64,000 bases of DNA from Candidatus Neomarinimicrobiota bacterium (GCA_018651745.1 JABIDL010000026.1:31243-95242), one strand, 5' to 3'; counted from the first letter of the stretch, positions 53,718-63,853 are shown. The notes: a model not told the origin generated them from the letters alone. Program-made: numbers and translations.

Positions 53718-56678
53718 TTAGAATCCGAATAAGAGGGTGAAATAAAATCTGTTTTGTTTTCCGTACGTAACATTGGTTCCGCGCCCAGTCCATTCGAACT
53801 CATTTAGTCCGCGGTGAATTTCAAGGGCAATTGCAGTAGGAAAATTATAATAGGAATACCCATTAATCCGCCACTGAATTCCAACTGAATTTTTTAGCGA
53901 AAAATCTGATAATGAAGTCGTCCACGCATCGCCGGTTTGAAATACGAAACCAACCACACTGTTCTGAATAATTGCTGGTCCCAATACCCAGTGCTTCTCT
54001 TTAAAGATGGGAATTCTAAGTATCAGATCGCCTGTTAACAGTCTGTTTCCTTCGATGCTGTAAAACGGATATCCTTTAATTCCAGGTAGGCCGCCACCAA
54101 AATAATTAAAAAATGAATCTGCTTTTGTGTTGGACATCCACCCTGCCATACCTCCAAACGAAAGAGTCCATCTGTCCGTAAATGGAATTGCCGCATGCAT
54201 CGAAAAATCTGCCGAAACGCGATGTGTGGAATTATCAGCGAATTCTTCTAATAAAGTACCGGAATTAGATAAATTTAATCCGTCAATAAAATCGTTTTTA
54301 TCATAGTCGTATCGGATGTTGAATGTAAATCCTCCAGATGGATTAATATTCTTATCCACACGATTGGGAACTGTGCTGATATTTCCTTTTGCAAATCCGG
54401 ATACACCGCGGAAATAATCGTAAGCCACACCTGCTTCCAAATGTTCCAAATCTAACGAACGTTTTACAAATGCACGGTATTGCTGCCACGTCATTCCCAC
54501 TTCCAGGGATGCGACGCCCTTAATCGGCATTCTCGCGCCCCAATTGAATTGTAGCAGGCGAAACCTTAAATTATCGTCCACATCCCTTACATCGTCCAAT
54601 TTGCCTCGTTCAAACCGATTACGCGTGATATAGAATGTTTCAAAATACAACGTCGGATAAAACCGCTTGAATTCAAAAAGAAAAAACATATCTGCATCGC
54701 CATCAGGATTTAATGACCCTGCGCCAAACAATGATAATCTTTCAAGCACCTCAGAGGAATAAAAATAAAATCCCGGTTTGATAGAGTTGTAATCCATCGT
54801 TAGCCTCGGAAGGATAAACATGGGTGGAAACTGATCTTCATACTCTTTTCCCGGCTCAGAAAGTTGTGTTGTCATCGGTTCCGACAAAGATGCATTCCTC
54901 CTGAAATACCCGGCACTATATCCAACATGATTATCCGGAATAATGCTCATGGAGTCCATAAACGCAATCGTGTATTTTCCGTTTTTATAAAGTGAATAAA
55001 GAACCTGACCATTCTCGTTGACAGAAGGCATAAATGCGCCTCCGGTCACATTGGTAATAAATCCATTTTCACCGGAAGATTCATCAAAGCTATAGAGATT
55101 AAAAATCCCCGATCGGTCATCCGAGTATATGAATTGGTTTTCAGGTCCGACCGTTCCGTTGCGTTCATCCCACGCATCGTTTTGCAGAAGCGTTCCAAGA
55201 GCTGTGTCGGCAAGAGATAAAAACCGGATATTCCTGAAATGATTTTGTGTTTCGTCAAAAATGAGCCGATGCTTTACATTATCATACTGCAGACCGGATA
55301 AAATCCTGTGATCAGAAAATTGAGTCACATCGTAAATCGTATTCAATGCAAGGTCTAAAATCTGAATATTTTGATTCCCTCCCTTGGTAGAAAGAAATGC
55401 GACTGCATTATCGCGCGGAATAAAAGCAAGCGCATAAGCTCGACTGTCTTTTGTTAATCGTTCTTCCTTTTCTTCGAGAAAACCGTACATCCAAATATCA
55501 AAATATTTAGAACCGGTTTTATTCGGGAATTTCGATTTTTTGGCATAATAAAGAACCGTGCCGTCCTCGTTCCACGATGGCGCGGATATTACGGCCTCCG
55601 CGATTAGCTCGGAATCTTTCATATCCATGGAATACACATATAAATCTGTTTGACTGAAATAATCCTTTTTCTGATTGCTGAGGTATGCGAAAGAAGATCC
55701 GTCCGGCGACCAAATCGGCCACAGATTTGCAGTTCCGTCTGACACCAATATCTCGCCTTCTTTTTCAGTTTGGATTATGGATTCGGTCAGTAAATCATAA
55801 CGCTTCTCCAGCGTATTCCTGAAATTGGCATAAACTGTTTTTCCATTAGTTCCGGTTGCTTTTGTTAGGGCGCTTTCAATGGAAAATTCGAAAGGCAAAG
55901 AAAGTGCGGTCATTATTTCTTTCAGCGTATTATCACCGTATTTCACTGAAATATATTGGCAGAAAGCGAATCCGGCGTTGTACACACTTTCATTCCCAAT
56001 GCCGCGCTTCCCGAAGGTATTCATTTCCGTTAGCGAAAGCATTTTTCCGTGTAGCACTCGATCGCGCAAAATCATATCGCGGTGGGTGTCCCAATTATCC
56101 CAATCGGCGCCTTTGTACATCACTTGTGCCGAGCCTTCCGCAAGCCACGGCGGGACTGCAGTTCCCGGAATTGGATAACTGACAATAGTATTCGGATAGC
56201 CGTACAGCACATCTTCTCTCTTTTCATCTTCATAGCCAAGCCATTGAAGATACGCACCGGGATATCGAGTGCCGGCTTTCATCGCTTTTTGCAGGGAAAT
56301 AATGTGGACAAATTCATGCGTAATAACATTCTGAATCCATCGGTGGCTTCCGCGCAATTCAAAATCTAGCGGCGACGTCCAGATTAAAATTTTGTTATCA
56401 AAATAATATGCGGCCCCGTTGGATATATCATCCGTATCCGTAAAAATGATATGCGTTTTTTCTTTGGGCTCGTGCTCGTACATCTTTGTTACTGCTGGAT
56501 AAATTTCTTCAGCGGCAAATGCGCCCTCCCGGGCAATCGGCTCTGTTTCATCATAATAATGAATTTTGAAATGTTCCGTCTCAAACGTCCGCCAATCTAA
56601 TTCAGGATGGTTGTAATGAACCGTTTGTCCATGGACAAATCCAAACGTGAAACAAATGAGCGAAAGGCGATTTAACAT
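53718..56678 (-). CDS. Three-part envelope protein: gluzincin peptidase domain, TolB-like propeller, outer-membrane barrel
   Basis: 986 residues with a signal peptide (LICFTFGFVHGQ). Residues ~30-270 resemble the peptidase MA domain, with HEFVH (121-125) and the third-ligand helix PPWLAEGSAQVMYKG (about 177-191), so a zinc site is intact. About 310-620 form a TolB/PD40-type propeller (LWPIWSPDGSSFAYLSNQKK, AVISAPSWNEDGTVLYYAKK). The last ~330 residues have alternating aromatic beta-strands and end in FYFTLLFGF, a C-terminal barrel signature like Omp85/BamA. A surface or periplasmic protease anchored by its own barrel is the natural reading. Confidence 0.8.
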   Translation of the reverse strand: MLNRLSLICFTFGFVHGQTVHYNHPELDWRTFETEHFKIHYYDETEPIAREGAFAAEEIYPAVTKMYEHEPKEKTHIIFTDTDDISNGAAYYFDNKILIWTSPLDFELRGSHRWIQNVITHEFVHIISLQKAMKAGTRYPGAYLQWLGYEDEKREDVLYGYPNTIVSYPIPGTAVPPWLAEGSAQVMYKGADWDNWDTHRDMILRDRVLHGKMLSLTEMNTFGKRGIGNESVYNAGFAFCQYISVKYGDNTLKEIMTALSLPFEFSIESALTKATGTNGKTVYANFRNTLEKRYDLLTESIIQTEKEGEILVSDGTANLWPIWSPDGSSFAYLSNQKKDYFSQTDLYVYSMDMKDSELIAEAVISAPSWNEDGTVLYYAKKSKFPNKTGSKYFDIWMYGFLEEKEERLTKDSRAYALAFIPRDNAVAFLSTKGGNQNIQILDLALNTIYDVTQFSDHRILSGLQYDNVKHRLIFDETQNHFRNIRFLSLADTALGTLLQNDAWDERNGTVGPENQFIYSDDRSGIFNLYSFDESSGENGFITNVTGGAFMPSVNENGQVLYSLYKNGKYTIAFMDSMSIIPDNHVGYSAGYFRRNASLSEPMTTQLSEPGKEYEDQFPPMFILPRLTMDYNSIKPGFYFYSSEVLERLSLFGAGSLNPDGDADMFFLFEFKRFYPTLYFETFYITRNRFERGKLDDVRDVDDNLRFRLLQFNWGARMPIKGVASLEVGMTWQQYRAFVKRSLDLEHLEAGVAYDYFRGVSGFAKGNISTVPNRVDKNINPSGGFTFNIRYDYDKNDFIDGLNLSNSGTLLEEFADNSTHRVSADFSMHAAIPFTDRWTLSFGGMAGWMSNTKADSFFNYFGGGLPGIKGYPFYSIEGNRLLTGDLILRIPIFKEKHWVLGPAIIQNSVVGFVFQTGDAWTTSLSDFSLKNSVGIQWRINGYSYYNFPTAIALEIHRGLNEFEWTGRGTNVTYGKQNRFYFTLLFGF

Positions 56679-56689
56679 TGGGTATAGGA

Positions 56690-59446
56690 TTATTTGATAA
56701 TTCCGATTTTAATGATTTTTTCCTCGGATTGGCTTCCCTTGCTCGCCGTCACCCTCGCAAAATACACTCCGGCTTCCTGATTGGAAACATCCCAGCTGTA
56801 TTCGTTTGGTAATCCTTCCTGTACATAATCGAAATCCACTTTTTTGACAAAATATCCGCCAAGATCGTAAATGTTAATTTCAACTGCATTTGCCGATTCC
56901 ACCTGGACGCGGATGGTTGCCGTATTTCCCTCCACTGGATTTGGGTAAACATACGTTTTAGATTTGTCTATCAGCACCGATTCATCAGGAGTTGTGACCG
57001 GAACCGAGCTAACTAAAGTTCGTGAATTCCCAAAATCGTGATGCGTGGACGTCCATTCATTCCCGTAATTCTCGGAAACAGCATCGAAAATCCAAATGGC
57101 GGATTCGGTAACAATTGCATTTTGTCCGCCATATTCACCCAAGCAAATGAGGCTTCCGTAATCAGTCAGTCTATACTCCAAATTTCCTTTCCAATTGTAA
57201 ATCAGAATTTCGCCTAATGCGTTTTGAAGAACAATTTCAGGATGATCATCTCCGAATAAATCTTTTACGAGAGGTGTTTGAGCTTCGATGGAATCAATTT
57301 GAACAGGAAAGCCAGCTATTGAGACCATTCCATCGCTTTGAGTATTTACAAAAAAATAAAAAACATCTGAATAAAAGTAAAAATGCGATCCAGAGAGGAA
57401 ACCAAGTGTGTCCACAGTAAGAACATCCGCGTTTCCATCTAGATCAATATCTACTAGTGACAGATTTATGCCGTTCAATGTATAGGTCAATTCAGTGGAT
57501 TCGGTATTAAATGCTAATGTTTTAAAAGTGTCAGCTTTTGTACTCTCCGTAAAACGGATTGAATACCAATTCGGATTATCAACGAACAACACCTCATCAT
57601 CCGAAAATGACGTATCAGATAAAAAATCAAATGTTGAATCGGAAGCATTCCACGAAAATAATGAAATCACCGTAGAATTATTTCTGAGTTCATTAATAAC
57701 CACATCATCCGAACCGGTGGAATTGGTATCCACCGAAAAATCATACACGATTCCGGTTGGGTGGTAAAAAGTAGAACGATTGGTTAAGCTTCCGACCCAA
57801 ATGCTATCCGTACCGCCGACCAGTTCCATAGCACCGTCGCCGTCAAAATCGTGTATCAATCCGATATGAAGTGACGTATCTGGATAACCGGACGCCAAAA
57901 GAGCATTTGACACGGTAAATGTCATGGTATCTCCGGGCGCACTGATATCGCCAATCCTGATATACGAAGAGGAACCAGTATTTGACCTTGAATCGGGAAA
58001 TGTCAAAGGGCCCAATTCCGGGGACATTCCCTCGTAATTGGGATTTGCGCGTTCATATTCAAGATTTCCCTTATACCACATATCGCCAAAATATCCGGCG
58101 CTCGGATCGGTAAAGAGAAATATGGACGGATATCCAATATCCTGCGCACCGTCCGCTTCTTCCAGATCTACGCCAAAAAGAGTTCTGTCTGCGTTAATGG
58201 TATAATCGGATAATCCGTTTTGAAGGACCGTTTCATCAATATGCCAAATCAAAAGCCCGGAACCGGGCAAGCCAATATCATAATCCGGAATTGAAACAAT
58301 AACCCCATTGGAATCTGTTGTCGCGCCAATAGAATCAGCCACCAATTGAACATAGGCAGGATATGAATCATTTTCGAGAAATTCTGCATATCTAACAGAG
58401 TCAATACTCACGAAATCTCGAAACCAGTTGGTTCTGTTTTCAATGAGAAAATATTCGGTTGGATTGATGTTAATTTTTACGACATTGTTTTCTGCTCGAG
58501 AAGGAAGTGAAACGCTTTCTCCCGGAATAACTGTCACCGGTTCTTCCCATTCTAAAAAATACCTTGTCCATGCATTCGGTGGTGCAGGAATTATACCCCG
58601 CCCATTATTAGAACCTTGATCCATAAGTCCAAAAATGCCAATGCCACTCACACCATTTTTCGTATCCCACAGTGGAGGAAGTCCTGTAGCAAATCCGATC
58701 ATCAGAGCAAATGTACCCGTTAATCCATATTGGTATTCACATGGATTCGAAGAACCATAAAACATGGATTCTGCAATGTCATAATGCAGATGATTTTGTG
58801 TTTCAGGTAAAATAATGCCATGCCATATGGTATGCTCATTGATATTGATATTGTGCCCGATATAAGAAGCAATCATATCGTTATCAACATACGTTGAAGG
58901 AATATCTTCTGGAGTGGGATCTAAAAAAGGAAGAGAAAAATCCTGACCGATTCCAGCATGGAATACAACGATCAAATCAAAAGCAGAAAAGTTAATAGAA
59001 TCAATTTCATAGGCCTTTTGTACGGCATCATTAAACAAATACGTAATGCGTTCTTCTTGAATGTCGTCACGACCGTAAGGATTGTAATAATCCATTGTGT
59101 TTCCTACTTCGTACGAACCGATTATAGAGGAAGGGAAAACAGCTGATGAATCTAAATCTATTCCAAAAGAACCGTAGGAAACATTAGAAAAATAGGAATC
59201 TACAGCTGTCAATTGTGACCAAAAATAATCTTTATCATGTGGTGGCGGATCAATTGGATAATCGTCACACTTCGCATATTCAGAGACAGAAAGAAAGCTT
59301 CCGTCTCCTGTGGTCGAGGACTTGTTATCATTTTGAAATGAAACTCTAATCGCGCAAATTTTCAAATCACCTTTTGAAGCACCTAAAGGGAAAGGTAAAG
59401 AAAAATTCATGCAGACTAATAGTAGTCCGCGAAATACTTGGCTCAT
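56690..59446 (-). CDS. M6-family (InhA-like) protein with lost zinc site and C-terminal sorting domain
   Basis: 918 residues, with signal peptide. The N-terminal ~330 residues follow the M6 metalloprotease fold (ICAIRVSFQNDNKSSTTGDG, VDSYFSNVSYGSFGIDL). Where active members have HExGHxxGLxDxxD, this protein reads TFALMIGFATGLPPLWD at about 245-261, so both histidines and the glutamate are replaced. A middle region carries FG-GAP-like Asp-rich turns (DFDGDGAMELVGG, DIDLDGNADVL). The C-terminus (KTYVYPNPVEGNTATIRVQV to KIIKIGIIK) is a type IX-type sorting domain. Probably a surface pseudo-protease. Confidence 0.82.
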   Translation of the reverse strand: MSQVFRGLLLVCMNFSLPFPLGASKGDLKICAIRVSFQNDNKSSTTGDGSFLSVSEYAKCDDYPIDPPPHDKDYFWSQLTAVDSYFSNVSYGSFGIDLDSSAVFPSSIIGSYEVGNTMDYYNPYGRDDIQEERITYLFNDAVQKAYEIDSINFSAFDLIVVFHAGIGQDFSLPFLDPTPEDIPSTYVDNDMIASYIGHNININEHTIWHGIILPETQNHLHYDIAESMFYGSSNPCEYQYGLTGTFALMIGFATGLPPLWDTKNGVSGIGIFGLMDQGSNNGRGIIPAPPNAWTRYFLEWEEPVTVIPGESVSLPSRAENNVVKININPTEYFLIENRTNWFRDFVSIDSVRYAEFLENDSYPAYVQLVADSIGATTDSNGVIVSIPDYDIGLPGSGLLIWHIDETVLQNGLSDYTINADRTLFGVDLEEADGAQDIGYPSIFLFTDPSAGYFGDMWYKGNLEYERANPNYEGMSPELGPLTFPDSRSNTGSSSYIRIGDISAPGDTMTFTVSNALLASGYPDTSLHIGLIHDFDGDGAMELVGGTDSIWVGSLTNRSTFYHPTGIVYDFSVDTNSTGSDDVVINELRNNSTVISLFSWNASDSTFDFLSDTSFSDDEVLFVDNPNWYSIRFTESTKADTFKTLAFNTESTELTYTLNGINLSLVDIDLDGNADVLTVDTLGFLSGSHFYFYSDVFYFFVNTQSDGMVSIAGFPVQIDSIEAQTPLVKDLFGDDHPEIVLQNALGEILIYNWKGNLEYRLTDYGSLICLGEYGGQNAIVTESAIWIFDAVSENYGNEWTSTHHDFGNSRTLVSSVPVTTPDESVLIDKSKTYVYPNPVEGNTATIRVQVESANAVEINIYDLGGYFVKKVDFDYVQEGLPNEYSWDVSNQEAGVYFARVTASKGSQSEEKIIKIGIIK

Positions 59447-59473
59447 CTAGATCGTCCCGGAAATTCGAAACGA

Positions 59474-60832
59474 TTAAAAAAGCATATTCAGAGAAAACCG
59501 CATCGTATTCGTCAGAGGATGACCCGGTTCACCTGAAGTATATCCAAAATCAAAACCGTATCCCCCAAAACGCAGTCCAACACCAAATGTCGGATTATCG
59601 ATTTTACCGGTTTTGTCGTAATAATATCCAGCTCGTAACGCAAAATATGTGGAATACCAATATTCAACTCCAACGTTATGGACTAGTTTATCTAATTCAT
59701 TAGAAATAGTTCTGTCGTCTCCCGATCCAACTTCTTTTTGACCCCATTCGTTGTAAATCCCCCAATCGGCATCACCATATTTTGCACCGGATTCAGTCGA
59801 ATTAATCATTTCATCTTTATCAGGAATTCCATTGCCATCATCTAAGCTTTCATCCCAAGAATACCCTCCGATTTTTCTATCAGGTTCTTCCCCGGAAATT
59901 GCTCGGTCCATGTCGCCACCAAGCAACCAATCATCCACCCAAGAGGTAAACAGCGCAAGATAAATCGGATCGGTATGGGCAATTTCAATTTTCCCATCTG
60001 AACTGTAATCGCCTGAGAGACTTACGTGCCCATCTTCATCAAAACCGCCAATCGCACCGTCACCGTTCCAATCCATGTCAGGATAAGAGGCAACAAGCAT
60101 TTTATCGACATCATACACAATATTAAGGTTATTATGTTGGGATTGGATTAATGCATAGTTAAAGCCAATTGTCAAATTAGTTGGTTGAGGATCAGCTTGA
60201 TCTGGATCGATAAATGATATTTTCGGACCGATATTTGACAAGTTTAACCCGATGTCTAATCTTGGCGTCAAAAATTCCTTTTTCATATATCCAATATCAA
60301 AGCCAAAATCCATCGAAGTCCCTTTCCCTTTTTCACTTCCGGTGCCCATTTCAACAAGATGTTGATAAGATACTTTTGCATTGAGTCCTAGTGAAGAAGT
60401 TCTAGATAAAAGTGCACTATACGACACAGCTCCCGCGACCATATATGATGTAAATTTTCCCTGATACTGTGCATATTCATCCATTCGAATCTGTTCTCCA
60501 AGACTCAAGTAGATAATGTGCCCACCAAGTGTCCCCAAATTGGGAAAAGATTTTCGATAAGCAAGAAATTCATAATATAAATCATCAGCAAGATTTCGAA
60601 GCCAATTTACATGCATGAGCGCAAGTTCAGATCCTTCTAAAAATGCTAAACCTGCAGGGTTCCAATAGCTTGCATATGCATCATTCGCCACAGCAACCTG
60701 CGCCTCTCCCATTCCACCTGCGCGGGCTCCTGGAGAAATAAGTAGAAAGATGGCTCCAGCTTCACTTGCGAATAAAGTTGAGCTGGAAAACATAATGAAC
60801 GCAAAACAGATATGTGCCAAACGGCTTTTCAT
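59474..60832 (-). CDS. PorV/PorQ-like outer-membrane barrel with acidic insertion
   Basis: 452 residues with a signal peptide. The N-terminus LLISPGARAGGMGEAQVAVA followed by NDAYASYWNPAGLA is the PorV (LptO)/UPF0164 hallmark, and the remaining strands end in TNTMRFSLNMLF. PorV shuttles type IX cargo to the sortase PorU. An unusual stretch at about 252-380 is Asp/Gly-rich, with an EF-hand/dockerin-like loop (DWNGDGAIGGFD) and DDGNGIPDKDEM, suggesting calcium binding. It lies directly upstream of the M6-like cargo-type gene (28 bases). Confidence 0.85.
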   Translation of the reverse strand: MKSRLAHICFAFIMFSSSTLFASEAGAIFLLISPGARAGGMGEAQVAVANDAYASYWNPAGLAFLEGSELALMHVNWLRNLADDLYYEFLAYRKSFPNLGTLGGHIIYLSLGEQIRMDEYAQYQGKFTSYMVAGAVSYSALLSRTSSLGLNAKVSYQHLVEMGTGSEKGKGTSMDFGFDIGYMKKEFLTPRLDIGLNLSNIGPKISFIDPDQADPQPTNLTIGFNYALIQSQHNNLNIVYDVDKMLVASYPDMDWNGDGAIGGFDEDGHVSLSGDYSSDGKIEIAHTDPIYLALFTSWVDDWLLGGDMDRAISGEEPDRKIGGYSWDESLDDGNGIPDKDEMINSTESGAKYGDADWGIYNEWGQKEVGSGDDRTISNELDKLVHNVGVEYWYSTYFALRAGYYYDKTGKIDNPTFGVGLRFGGYGFDFGYTSGEPGHPLTNTMRFSLNMLF

Positions 60833-60851
60833 AGTATTTTCCTATGTTTAA

Positions 60852-60865
60852 GAGGGTTTCCCCTC
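60852..60865 (-). other. Short GNRA-capped hairpin ahead of the PorV-like gene
   Basis: On the minus strand GAGGG-GAAA-CCCTC forms a five-pair stem with a GNRA tetraloop, ending 19 bases upstream of the PorV-like start codon. It could be a leader RNA element affecting stability or initiation. There is no T-run, so it is not a terminator. Weak on its own. Confidence 0.3.
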
Positions 60866-61005
60866 AGGTTTATTATTTATGACTTAATCTGTTAGCGTTA
60901 TTGAATAGAAAGTCCTTTAAAGACGGGCGAATCTATTGCCCTGTTTATTGTCAATCAAGTAATGAATATATTAGCAATTGGTTCCCAATTTTCCTGTGAA
61001 GTACA

Positions 61006-62823
61006 TCACTTTAGTAAACCAAGAGTCAAAAACGGAATATATGTGATTGCAAGTACTGCCAGTAAACGTATCAGGAAAAAAGGCAATGTCGCCTTGTAAA
61101 CGGTTGGCATATCCTCTCCAAATCTATACGCCGATAAAAAGAGATTCATTCCGACGGGAGGCGTCAAAAACCCTAATTCCATATTAGCTATAAAAATAAT
61201 TGCTAAATGAACAGGATGAATGCCAAAATGAGCGCCGATTTGTGAAATAAGTGGAACGATAACTATGATGGCTGAAAAAATATCCATCATGCAACCCACA
61301 CCGAGAAGCACAATATTCAACATAAGCAAAAACACATACTTAGATTGAATGCTCGCTTCAACCCAGTGAAGCAGTTGTGTTGGAATCTCTGCATCTACAA
61401 AATAACTGGTTAGGCCCATCGCAACACCAAGAATAATAAGAACGCCACCAATTAATATAGCGCAATCAATGACGATTTTTGGAAGATCATTGATTTTCAG
61501 ATCTTTATAAACAAACACCTCAATAAAAAATATATAAACAACCGTTAGAGAGGCCGTTTCTACCAATGTTGTAAAACCACCGAACACTCCAGCCAAAATA
61601 ATAACAGGAATAATAATTTCCCATTTGGTCTCCCATAAAACTTTCAGAATTTCTAAAATGTTCAGTTTGTCATATTCTTTTTTCTTTCGCCTCCCCTGCC
61701 AAACAGCAAAACCGGCAACCATCAAAACCAAAACCGTTCCCGGTACCAATCCACCAATGAAAATATCTTTTACAGATACGTTGGCTGTTACTCCGTAAAT
61801 AATAGCCGGCAAACTAGGAGGAAACAAAAGACCGAGTGAACCGGCAACGGTAATTAGTCCAAGAGAAAATGACCTAGAATATCCTTCTCCCAACATTAAC
61901 GGGTACAAAATGCCTCCCAATGCTAAAATGGTAACACCGGAACCACCAGTTAATGCAGTAAAAAATCCGCATAAAATAACAATTACAACGGGAGTTCCCC
62001 CCGGAATCCATCCGAACAAAACACGAAACAATTTGACCATTCGTTTTGATGCTCCGCTCTCTGCTAAAATATATCCGGCAAGCGTGAATAATGGAATGGT
62101 TGCAAGTGTTGGAGATACTACAATTCTATAAGCCTCTGTTGGGATTGCGGAGGCCGGAATATATTCCTTCCAGAAAAATAAAATGGCAATACCGCCCAAT
62201 CCCACAAATATCGGAGCGCCGTAAATGAGAGAAATCAGTAAAATTGCAGAACCTAACCAAGCAATCCATGACACATCTTGAAACGTGTCGGTTAAAGCAA
62301 TCATAGAAAAGATAACCATAACCAATGCCATTGAAGCTCGAAGTAAACGATCATTCGAACTACTGAAATAAATTTGAAGCGCAATTAAACTAAATCCGAT
62401 TGGCATAACTAATTGTGCAACCCATCGGGATATATTGGGAGCAATATCCATTGGATATTGATATTCAATGCGTAATAATTGCCAACTCCCCCACGCGAGA
62501 GTTACCACCACAAGTAAAGAAATATTTTTTGCTACCCACCTTCCAAAATGGAATGCCTCGTCTGGGACAAATAGCGGATGCGTTGTTAATGCGAGAAGTT
62601 TATTCTGCCTCGCTGCTAGTACAGCTCCGATAAATCCTATCCAAAGTGTAAGATGTTGAACGATTACAGCAGATGCGGGAACGCCCGGTCGGCCGAATAA
62701 TCGAGTGATTGTTTCAAATGCAGGAAGAAAGACCATTACAGTAAATACTACCAAAGCAAGAGTGTCTTCACCCCATTTGAGCCTATCTACGAATCTATCT
62801 TTTTCTTTAATCTCAGCCATCAT
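61006..62823 (-). CDS. dctM: TRAP transporter permease with DctQ and DctM fused
   Basis: 605-residue inner-membrane protein. The first ~190 residues have four membrane segments, including EDTLALVVFTVMVFLPAFET and a TLWIGFIGA segment, the DctQ small-subunit pattern. The rest is the DctM large subunit with the conserved IPLFTLAGYILAESGASKRM, FFTALTGGSGVTILALGGIL, GSLGLLFPPSLPAIIYGV and NMELGFLTPPVGMNLFLSA. TRAP systems import organic acids using Na+. It partners with the DctP gene 34 bases upstream. Confidence 0.92.
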   Translation of the reverse strand: MMAEIKEKDRFVDRLKWGEDTLALVVFTVMVFLPAFETITRLFGRPGVPASAVIVQHLTLWIGFIGAVLAARQNKLLALTTHPLFVPDEAFHFGRWVAKNISLLVVVTLAWGSWQLLRIEYQYPMDIAPNISRWVAQLVMPIGFSLIALQIYFSSSNDRLLRASMALVMVIFSMIALTDTFQDVSWIAWLGSAILLISLIYGAPIFVGLGGIAILFFWKEYIPASAIPTEAYRIVVSPTLATIPLFTLAGYILAESGASKRMVKLFRVLFGWIPGGTPVVIVILCGFFTALTGGSGVTILALGGILYPLMLGEGYSRSFSLGLITVAGSLGLLFPPSLPAIIYGVTANVSVKDIFIGGLVPGTVLVLMVAGFAVWQGRRKKKEYDKLNILEILKVLWETKWEIIIPVIILAGVFGGFTTLVETASLTVVYIFFIEVFVYKDLKINDLPKIVIDCAILIGGVLIILGVAMGLTSYFVDAEIPTQLLHWVEASIQSKYVFLLMLNIVLLGVGCMMDIFSAIIVIVPLISQIGAHFGIHPVHLAIIFIANMELGFLTPPVGMNLFLSAYRFGEDMPTVYKATLPFFLIRLLAVLAITYIPFLTLGLLK

Positions 62824-62857
62824 TATATTTTACATTGTGATACAATTACAGAATGCG

Positions 62858-63853
62858 TCAAGGATTCGATTCTAATTCGTCTTTAAATTCCATTACTCTA
62901 TCGAATATATTTTCTTCTACAACCTGACCGCGAATCAAAGGGTACATAGACTCTACCAATGTTTTCCACTCTTCATATTCATTTTTTGTTGGCGTGGTAA
63001 CTGTTAACCCATATTCCTTCATAACATTAATCGCGCTATCTGATTCTAATCGGTTTTTTTTCTGAAATTCAGTGGAAATCTTGTTTGAAATTTCCTGCAT
63101 TTTAATCTGATGTTCAGGATCAATTTTATTCCATGTTCTAATATCCAGTACTACTGCCGCGGAAAGCGTACCCCATTTCATATCAAGCATATACTTTGTG
63201 ATACCAAAACTTTGTTGTGATAAAACATACATCGGGTTAAAGGCCATTGCATCGATCATACCAGTCTGAAGACCAGAAAGCATGTCTGTCATAGCCAGCG
63301 GTACAACTTTAAATCCAGATTTTTCCCACAATGCCGCAGTACGGTAATCTCCCGCCCAACTAAAAATAGTTTGTTTGCGGAGGTCATCCGGTGTGTGAAT
63401 TGAATCAGAGGAAAACCAATACACCCAACCCACATCAACCATCATGAGAACTTTAAAACCATTTTTCTCTGAATCTTTGATCAAGTCGCTTCCAAGTTTT
63501 TCATACAGCAAATCCAAATCCGAAAAATTTTGATATAGCATGGGAACAAAAAAGACAGAATATTGAGGATTTATTTCTGTTAATCCTTCTGAGGTGATTG
63601 CTGCACCTTGAATTTGACCGATCCGCATTTTCCGTATCATATCTCTTTCGTCCCCAACAACACCACCGGGATAAACTCTGAGATTTACTTGCCCAAGTGT
63701 TGCCTCTTTCCATTCTTGACCCATTTTCATCAACAAGCCATGCCATTCGGTGCCCTCCGGCGCAAGGGTTGCCATTTTGATTTTTGTTTTTTTTGCCGGC
63801 GATATGGAAATTGAAATCGCTAATGCAATTATGAAACATAAAAGTCTCTTCAT
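62858..63853 (-). CDS. dctP: TRAP transporter substrate-binding protein DctP
   Basis: 331 residues from ATG 63853 with a signal peptide (LLCFIIALAISISISPA). Typical DctP segments: KIKMATLAPEGTEWHGLLMK, VNLRVYPGGVVGDERDMIRK, FFVPMLYQNFSDLDLLYEKL, and MLSGLQTGMIDAMAFNPMYV. The arginine in VNLRVYPGG is a conserved carboxylate-binding position in many members. It feeds the fused permease downstream. Substrate unknown. An ATG 15 bases upstream is possible but less consistent with the signal peptide. Confidence 0.92.
   Translation of the reverse strand: MKRLLCFIIALAISISISPAKKTKIKMATLAPEGTEWHGLLMKMGQEWKEATLGQVNLRVYPGGVVGDERDMIRKMRIGQIQGAAITSEGLTEINPQYSVFFVPMLYQNFSDLDLLYEKLGSDLIKDSEKNGFKVLMMVDVGWVYWFSSDSIHTPDDLRKQTIFSWAGDYRTAALWEKSGFKVVPLAMTDMLSGLQTGMIDAMAFNPMYVLSQQSFGITKYMLDMKWGTLSAAVVLDIRTWNKIDPEHQIKMQEISNKISTEFQKKNRLESDSAINVMKEYGLTVTTPTKNEYEEWKTLVESMYPLIRGQVVEENIFDRVMEFKDELESNP

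Noticed and set aside
60973..60987. AATTGG-3-CCAATT hairpin after the TRAP permease gene as terminator
   Set aside because: The stem is short, AT-rich and not followed by a T-run on the minus strand.
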